A stretch of DNA of 64,000 nt, from the NCBI GenBank assembly GCA_963662155.1, contig OY759266.1:1440001-1504000 (forward strand), read 5' to 3'. The notes beneath the pieces are model-generated. The model ran no database searches and was not told the origin of the DNA. It worked only from the letters and a program-made list of their open reading frames with translations. This DNA is from Lamellibrachia columna (taxonomy: Eukaryota > Annelida > Polychaeta > Sabellida > Siboglinidae). Below, in pieces: positions 57,898-64,000 of the stretch. The translations under genes and the position numbers were made by a program. How positions within the stretch are numbered: position 1 is the first letter of the stretch; every line of letters begins with the position of its first letter.

Positions 57898-58260
57898 CGT
57901 CCAGCGCCCACTGCCCGTCGCTTGCCCAAGACGATACACGGGCCACCTCGACGCTGAGAGAAGCACAACGTCCTCTTTAAGGTGTCTCCAAACCAGGAAG
58001 GAAGCACCTGTTTGTAAATGTTTCTGTATTCACTGTTGATCCTCCAGTTGGAATGTAGCGAGACAGACGTGGACTGACTTGGCAGGCCTTTACTTTGACG
58101 TATCAAAGACAGCCCGGTAACTATATACGTCACGAGCCACAGTTGAAAGGTTTCATACCAGGATAAAACGTAACAGTAGATATTATCAGGTAAATGCAGA
58201 CACGGCCGTGAACAACGCACACTTGAGACGCTTGTTCACAGTAAGTGAACATGGGATCCC
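57898..58260 (-). promoter_or_regulatory. Leader and promoter module of copy 4
   Basis: TATA-like TATATAGT at 58127-58120, 223 bp before the ATG. Next to it on the distal side is the CRE-like 'cgtgacgta' and, on the leader side, 'gatacgtcaaag'. The module ends near 'catgggatcccaa', which recurs at 42105 and 58750. Confidence 0.45.
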
Positions 58261-58494
58261 AAGCAACTAGCATATTTATATTTACTGCTCACTCCTGCAA
58301 GACAGCCAAGACAACTTTGAACATATAATTATAATCTACTTGTTGTACCCAGTGTTAAGACAAATTAATCTATCAATGTGACTTTATTTGGTTACTCATA
58401 TACAATGTTGTTACAAGTATGGTCATAATTAATTCCATCAGGTAACTCAGGAGATTCTCTAAAAACCTCAAGGGGCTAATTACAAGAACCACCT

Positions 58495-58780
58495 AGGAAG
58501 GAAGGAAACCGCTGTTTGTAAATAATTCTGTATTCACTGTTGATCATCCAGTTTGAATGTAGCGATACAGACGTGGACTGACGTGAAAGGCCTATACTTT
58601 GACATATCAAAGACAGCCCGATAACAATGTACGTCACGAGCAGCAGTTGAAAGGGTTATGTACAGTGAAGAAACGCAGCACGAGATATAATCTCAGGGAA
58701 ATGCCGACAGACTACAATGCACACTTAAGACGTTTGTTCACAGTATGTGAACATCGGATCCCACTGGGTGCCTTGAGCCA
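58495..58780 (-). promoter_or_regulatory. Orphan leader/promoter module without exon
   Basis: Matches the leader ('ggaaggaagg', 'ctgtttgtaaat', 'ctgtattcactgttgatc') and the distal part of copy 4, but the exon is missing and the TATA box is disrupted (aacaatgtacg). Confidence 0.5.
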
Positions 58781-58884
58781 AACTTGTAACTTAGTTAATA
58801 ACTATCAATGGTTTGATGTGGCGAGTTCTATTGAAGCAGGTCACACTATTTACGATCCTTTTATCTAATGACGGTTAGCAACCG

Positions 58885-59160
58885 GCGTGCAAAACTCACG
58901 ATTGTATGTGTTTCAACCTATAAAATATCACTGAGTAAATGTATCGTGTTTTGCTATGTCCGTTACGCATCTATGGACATGTATTGCGATCTTGTCAATA
59001 ATGACCTATTAACAAAAATGGGTAAATGCTTTGTCAACTCATGGAACGTTTGGTAGATGCTGGTCTAATTGTCGCCAGAACTCGTTGTGTGTGTACAACT
59101 GTGATCAGGCTTCCATGGATTCCTATATTGACTGCTGCAACACACTAGGGTATGCAGGAA
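58885..59160. repeat. Segmental duplicate of 42307-42540
   Basis: Shared text as listed for 42307-43027; no gene. Confidence 0.65.
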
Positions 59161-59178
59161 GCGTCCAAATACTTGCCT

Positions 59179-59435
59179 ATGATCCGGCGTGGTAAGTACA
59201 ACATTAAGTACAACATATGATCCGGCGTGGTAAGTACAACATTAAGTACAACATATGATCCGGCGTGGTAAGTACAACATTAAGTACAACATATGATCCG
59301 GCGTGGTAAGTACAACATTAAGTACAACATATGATCCGGCGTGGTAAGTACAACATTAAGTACAACATATGATCCGGCGTGGTAAGTACAACATTAAGTA
59401 CAACATATGATCCGGCGTGGTAAGTACAACATTAA
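59179..59435. repeat. 38-bp perfect tandem repeat, 6.8 copies
   Basis: The unit is atgatccggcgtggtaagta plus caacattaagtacaacat. All copies appear identical, so the expansion is recent. Each unit contains G|GTAAGT, a consensus 5' splice site on the plus strand. The paralogous region at 42.5 kb lacks the array. Confidence 0.95.
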
Positions 59436-59666
59436 CCTGTTTCGTGTAAATAGACTCGACTCGTGTTCCAAGGAAAATGACCACATGAAACATTGTTGGT
59501 AGAAGTTACACCTGTGCCTATTATACATATTTAGTATGCTGGATTTAAAATTGTGCATGTGTTCTAATAGTTTCCACATATTAACTGTATGTGTACTGTC
59601 TCTCAGATAAAACAAGCACATTTATGAATTTGGCTTTAATACGGCACAACAAGCTCAGAATGGAAA

Positions 59667-59849
<183 letters not shown>

Positions 59850-59929
59850 CACACAACAATATTATGGGCCCACAAACTTACTCTGTATACACTGCGGAGA
59901 TTACTGATGCAGTCTGCTATTCAAGCAAC

Positions 59930-60725
59930 ACGTCACTTAACCAACCAGTGAGACAGCCATCACGTAATTTCGACAACCAGTGATGCAGCCAATAATCCAC
60001 TTAACCAACCAACCAACAAGCCACTTAACCAAATAGTGAGGCAGCCAATAAGCCACTTAAACACAACCAGTGAAACAGTCAAAGATTCACTTGCCCAAAC
60101 AGTGGCTCAGTTAACAAGCCACCGAACCATCCCGTGAGGCAGCCAATACGCAACATGGCTAACCAGTGAAACAGCCAATATTCAACATGGTTAACCACTG
60201 AGTAAGCCAACAGACAACTTAAATAACAAGCGAGGCAGCCAACAAACCAATTAAATAACCGGCTCGGCAGCCAAAAAACACTGAAATAACCAGGGAGACG
60301 CCATTTGGCCAACCAGTGAGGCAGCCAACAGACCACATAAATAACCAGTGAAATAGCCAACAAGCCACTGATCAATTTAATGAGGCAGCTAACAAACCAC
60401 TTGGCGAACTAGTGAGGCAGCCAACAAACAACTTAAACAACCAGTGAGGAGGCCAAAATACCCCTTAAGTAACCAGTGAGGAAGCCAGTAAAACCACTGA
60501 TCCATTCTATGAGGCAACAAACAAACCACTTGCCGAACTAGTGAGCGACCAACAATCCTTAAGCAATCAATGAGGCAGCTAACAAACCATTGATCCAGTC
60601 AATGAAGCAGCAAACAAACCAATTGGCCAAACAATGAGGCAGTCAACAAACCACTTAACGAAGAGACAAAAATCAACTTAGCGAACTGATGAGGCAGCCA
60701 AAAAGCCGATTAACCAAAATATGAC
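59930..60725. repeat. Degenerate ~32-bp minisatellite, array 4 (largest)
   Basis: About 25 imperfect units built from 'aaccagtgaggcagccaaca' and 'aaccacttaaat' variants. Confidence 0.75.
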
Positions 60726-61125
60726 AACCAACGTTCATCCTCTGTCCCACCAACCCGACACCACACTGCCAGCCAATAATCCAGCCATCCAGTCAGACGT
60801 CAACCGTACCATCTCAAAATACATTGTCGTATTAAAATACCTCCCAAATGATCTTACTCCATTCCTGGAGAAATCTGACAGGTGTGAACACTGGCAAAAT
60901 ACCTACTCGTATGTTTTGGCTCAGGCAAAGACATTTAAAGAAGCTCGTGAAATGTATTAACACATTTTATATCAACGACGTGATAACTAAATATTTAACA
61001 ACAATGTTTAACACTATCCAAAGCAAAATACCCAGAATGCAAGTGGTCCTATAATTGTTTAATTTATGTCTAATATATTTACTGTAACACAATCACGGTG
61101 CTACAATTTACACTATCTATAGGTA
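60726..61125. repeat. Duplicate of 50640-50890, no gene
   Basis: Shared text such as 'caccacactgccagcca', 'ccatctcaaaata' and 'cttactccattcctggagaa'. No domain is recognised in the short frames. Confidence 0.6.
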
Positions 61126-61129
61126 ATGT

Positions 61130-61610
61130 GTTCCATTAAGTTATTGTCCTATGTGAGAACGAGTACTTTCTGATATTTAATCTGCACTGTTCCATTACTA
61201 ACGTTACTTCGTATCCTCTAGTTCTACCTTCTATCTTCCTTAAGTGAGAAAAATATATTTCTATCAATATATCCATACCCGTTCAATATCTTAAAAACTT
61301 CAATTTGATCCCCCTCTTAACTTCCTTGTATTTAGGGTTGTTAAACCATATTCCTTTAGGCGTTTTTCATAACAAAAGTCTCTCAGTTCGAGAATCAGTT
61401 TAGTTGCTGCCCTCTGTATTCGTTCTAACGTATCTATGTCGTTCTTACGATATGGTTTCCAAGCTTTTATACAGTATTCTAAATTCTCTTTATACAAAGG
61501 TTAATTGACTTTTTTTTTATGCCATCTTCGAAACCTTGGGCTTTTAATTTAAGTAGTTTTCTTTGACGTGGCACTTTGTCGAAATTGCTCAGACATCACA
61601 GAGCCTGCAA
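61130..61610 (-). mobile_element. CR1-like C-terminal fragment
   Basis: Minus strand: LEYCIKAWKPYRKNDIDTLE, RIQRAATKLILELRDFCYEK and RLKEYGLTTLNTRKLRGG, close to 24380-24560, plus a FDKVP-like piece near 61580. Confidence 0.8.
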
Positions 61611-61852
61611 TGTTCCACCCAACCAGCCAGACGTCCAGCCCCTCAGTCAGTTGACATATCCTTCCAGCTATGCGCCACCCAGCTAGTAAGACGTCCATCT
61701 TACCATCCCGAAAATTCAACGTAGCGCTTCAGACATACATATTTTGGAATGTGCAATGAAAAAACCCTTTGACATTTTCTTAGCCGAGTTACATAATCGT
61801 GCCGATGATTGTAGCTTCGAAGAAAGGGACAGAATGACCCAAGGCAAAATCG

Positions 61853-61965
61853 CATACGTTACACGAACTGATAGCGTCAGTCATAGCTGTGTACACAGGC
61901 TGATTCGAATACAGATATATGTTGAAGGTAAACGGAAATGTATGAAGGGAAAACACCTAAGTAAC
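61853..61965 (-). repeat. Inverted 113-bp piece of the signal-peptide module
   Basis: Its reverse complement matches 54150-54260 and 63605-63710 ('cagcctgtgtacacagct', 'atgactgacgctatcagttc'). It replaces several hundred bases of gag. Confidence 0.8.
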
Positions 61966-62211
61966 AGGGGGAAACGCGCGATGGTTGCCATGGACATAAC
62001 CATTTCAAAGGTAAGTGTAGAAAGACAGAAGTGCATGCAATAGGCACTAAGGAGAATCTGGATGATTCCGATGCAAAATGGTTTTCGTCAGTTAACATAA
62101 AGAGCCCTCGAAAACGTGCTACTGCACTCATTAAGGTCAATGAGAGTGACGTCATGTTCCAACTTGACAACGCCTGAGATGTTAACACCATTCGCCAAAA
62201 CTTTGTGAAAA

Positions 62212-62942
62212 AGAACCAGGTCCGACCAACCTCGTAAAGAACCAGGTCCGACCCACCTCGTAAAGAACCATGTCCGACCCACCTCGTAAAGAACCAGGTC
62301 CGACCCACCTCGTAAAGAACCAGGTCCGACCCACCTCGTAAAGAACAAGGTCCGACCCACCTCGTAAAGAACCAGGTCCGACCAACTTCGTAAAAAACCA
62401 GGTCCGACCCACCTCGTAAAAAACCATGTCCGACCCACCTTGTAAAGAACCAGGTCCGACCCACCTCGTAAAGAACCAGGTCCGACCCACTTCATAAAGA
62501 ACCAGGTCCGACCAACCTCGTAAAGAACCAGGTCCGACCCACCTCGTAAAGAACCAGGTCCGACACACCTCGTAAAGAACCAGGTCCGACCCACCTCGTA
62601 AAGAACCAGGTCCGACCAACCTCGTAAAGAACCAGGTCCGACCAACCTCGTAAAGAACCAGGTCCGACCCACTTCGTAAAGAACCAGGTCCGACCCACCT
62701 CGTAAAGAACCAGGTCCGACCCACCTCGTAAAGAACCAGCTCCGACCCACTTCGTAAAGAACCAGATCCGACCCACCTCGTAAAGAAACAGGTCCAACCC
62801 ACCTCGTAAAGAACCAGGTCCGACCCACCTCGTAAAGAACCAGGTCCGACCCACCTCGTAAAGAACCAGGTCCGACCCACCTCGTAAAGAACCAGGTCCG
62901 ACCCACCTCGTAAAGAACCAGGTCCGACCCACCTCGCAAAAA
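62212..62942. repeat. 26-bp minisatellite, about 28 copies
   Basis: Same unit and same flanks as 52498-53492, with fewer point variants. Confidence 0.97.
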
Positions 62943-63057
62943 CTTATAATATGGAACAAGTCACATCAGAAACCACTGGGTGAAATTACACTAACAGTTA
63001 TCAAACCCAGAAATGGTGAGAAAAATGATGTTGTGTTTACGTTTGTTAGGACTGAAA

Positions 63058-63710
63058 ACTACACAAGAGATGGGACTATAAATGATGATAACGTATCTAT
63101 ATCGTTCTTACTATATGGTTCCCAAGCTTGTATACAGTATTCGAAATGTAAATGTATTTACACAAAGGTTAATTACCGTTTTTATAATGCCATCCTCGAC
63201 ACTTTGGGCTTTTAATTTAAGTAGTTTCCTTTGATATGTTCCACCTAACCAACCAGACGTCCATAGTCTCAGTCAAATTGACATATCGTACCAGCTATGC
63301 ACCACCCAGCCAGTTAGACGTCCATCTTATAATGCCGAAAATTCAACGTCGTGCCTGAAATACTGTACATATGTCTTCAATGCTCTATCCCTTGGAACGT
63401 CCTTGGGAACACTGAGAGGTCGAAGTTACCGAACTCTGGCAATCGTTTTTTTTCTGGCAAATATTCTATTGATGCTAACGACCGCATTTTACTTCAACGT
63501 CGTGATTCTCTGGAGAAGGACAATAACTAGCGGCCATATACAAGACCGCTACGTAATGTATCGGTCGCGTGTCTTTCAGTTGCTATTGTATGGCTTTCTC
63601 GCTATTATTATCTATGTGTTTTAGATTCATACATTTCCGTTTACCTGCAACATATATCAGCCTGTGTACACAGCTATGACTGACGCTATCAGTTCGTGTA
63701 ACGTATAGTT
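63058..63710. repeat. CR1 fragment and duplicated module, matches 53657-54265
   Basis: Minus-strand CR1 pieces at 63060-63240, then the module that leads to the signal-peptide exon. Confidence 0.75.
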
Positions 63711-63822
63711 GAAAGACACAATGTCACGTATGATACACCTACCGCCAGCTGAAAGACACAGTGTCACGTATGATCCACCTACCGCCAGCTTAAAGACACA
63801 ATGTCACGTATGATCCACCTAC

Positions 63823-63888
63823 CGCCAGCTGCGACTCTGCGACCAGTAACACGACAAGGACGTACACCCACTGGCCCCGGCCTGCCAT
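63823..63888 (-). CDS. Candidate signal-peptide first exon, copy 5
   Basis: Protein identical to copy 1. ATG at 63888 (ACAATGG), donor GCG|GTAGGT at 63823/63822, phase 0. On the intron side there are three 40-bp units rather than two, so three tandem GTAGGT donors are available. The leader continues to the window edge at 64000 and the promoter lies outside. Copies 3 and 5 share flanking sequence on the intron side for over 2 kb. Confidence 0.45.
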
Positions 63889-64000
63889 TGTCCAGCGCCC
63901 ACTGCCCGTCGCTTGACAAAGACGATACGTGGGCCACCTCGACGCTGAGAGAAGAACAACGTCCTCTTTAAGGTGTCTCCAAATCAGGAAGGAAGCAGCT

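Larger units (their letters stand above)
61735..63057 (+). mobile_element. Gypsy-like gag/protease relic, copy 2
   Basis: Paralogue of 51800-53657. Gag text (KPFDIFLAELHNRADDCSFE) is interrupted at 61853-61965 by an inverted piece of the signal-peptide module. It then resumes at 'gatggttgccatggac' and runs to the protease start (VMFQLDNA), the 26-bp array and LGETTLTVIKP. The post-array coding part is shorter than in copy 1 (about 30 bp missing near 63040). Confidence 0.8.

Overview
The window is eukaryotic, almost certainly from a metazoan and most likely a marine invertebrate. It has split genes with GT-AG introns, an extracellular multi-CUB gene, several clades of non-LTR retrotransposon, Penelope-like elements, a Ty3/gypsy element, tRNA-derived SINEs and very abundant (AT)n, (GT)n and (GCGT)n microsatellites. 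I cannot name the species, and the phylum is a guess.

The host gene that can be supported lies on the minus strand. Eight exons, in four pairs (26827-25738, 11052-10451, 4220-2126, 1975-1364), encode four CUB domains. Every pair has the same structure: the first-half exon starts in phase 1 with Cys and ends in phase 0, and the second-half exon starts in phase 0 and ends in phase 1. The gene runs off the left edge. A 40-nt candidate exon (36946-36907, phase 0 to 1) lies upstream. Further upstream, between 49 and 64 kb, there are five copies of a 22-codon candidate signal-peptide exon (M-A-G-R-G-Q-W... ending in Ala, then GCG|GTAGGT, phase 0). Phases match along the whole chain, so these look like five duplicated first exons for the secreted CUB protein. 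Two copies keep a TATA box and a leader, two have lost them, and one is cut by the window edge. The link is an inference that needs transcript data.

From 1 to 41 kb the introns are filled with mobile DNA. 3.5-4.0 kb: CR1 relic. 4.4-7.3 kb: a SINE whose tRNA-like head has expanded into about 131 copies of a 21-bp minisatellite. 7.8-10.1 kb: dead minus-strand LINE. 11.4-20.4 kb: a nested stack, in which a minus-strand LINE is split by a TIR DNA transposon (12012-18151) that is itself split by a young Ty3/gypsy element (13012-17683) with identical 151-bp LTRs, a tRNA-Trp-type primer site and a GGGAAAC gag-pol slip site. 22.6-24.9 kb: two CR1 copies. 26.9-28.2 kb: Penelope-like element with inverted ends. 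28.9-31.5 kb: RTE-like element with a (GTAA)n tail. 32.6-34.6 kb: second Penelope fragment, CR1 endonuclease fragment and an L2/Rex-like RT. 37.8-41 kb: further LINE pieces.

From 41 to 64 kb the window is a mosaic of segmental duplications. The repeated parts are the signal-peptide/promoter module, CR1 and RTE fragments, a degenerate ~32-bp minisatellite, and a gypsy gag-protease relic in two copies. In both gypsy copies a 26-bp piece of protease coding sequence has expanded into a long minisatellite. A 945-bp TIR element with TA flanks sits at 44.7-45.7 kb. Most long open reading frames in the window are translations of repeats and are not annotated as genes.
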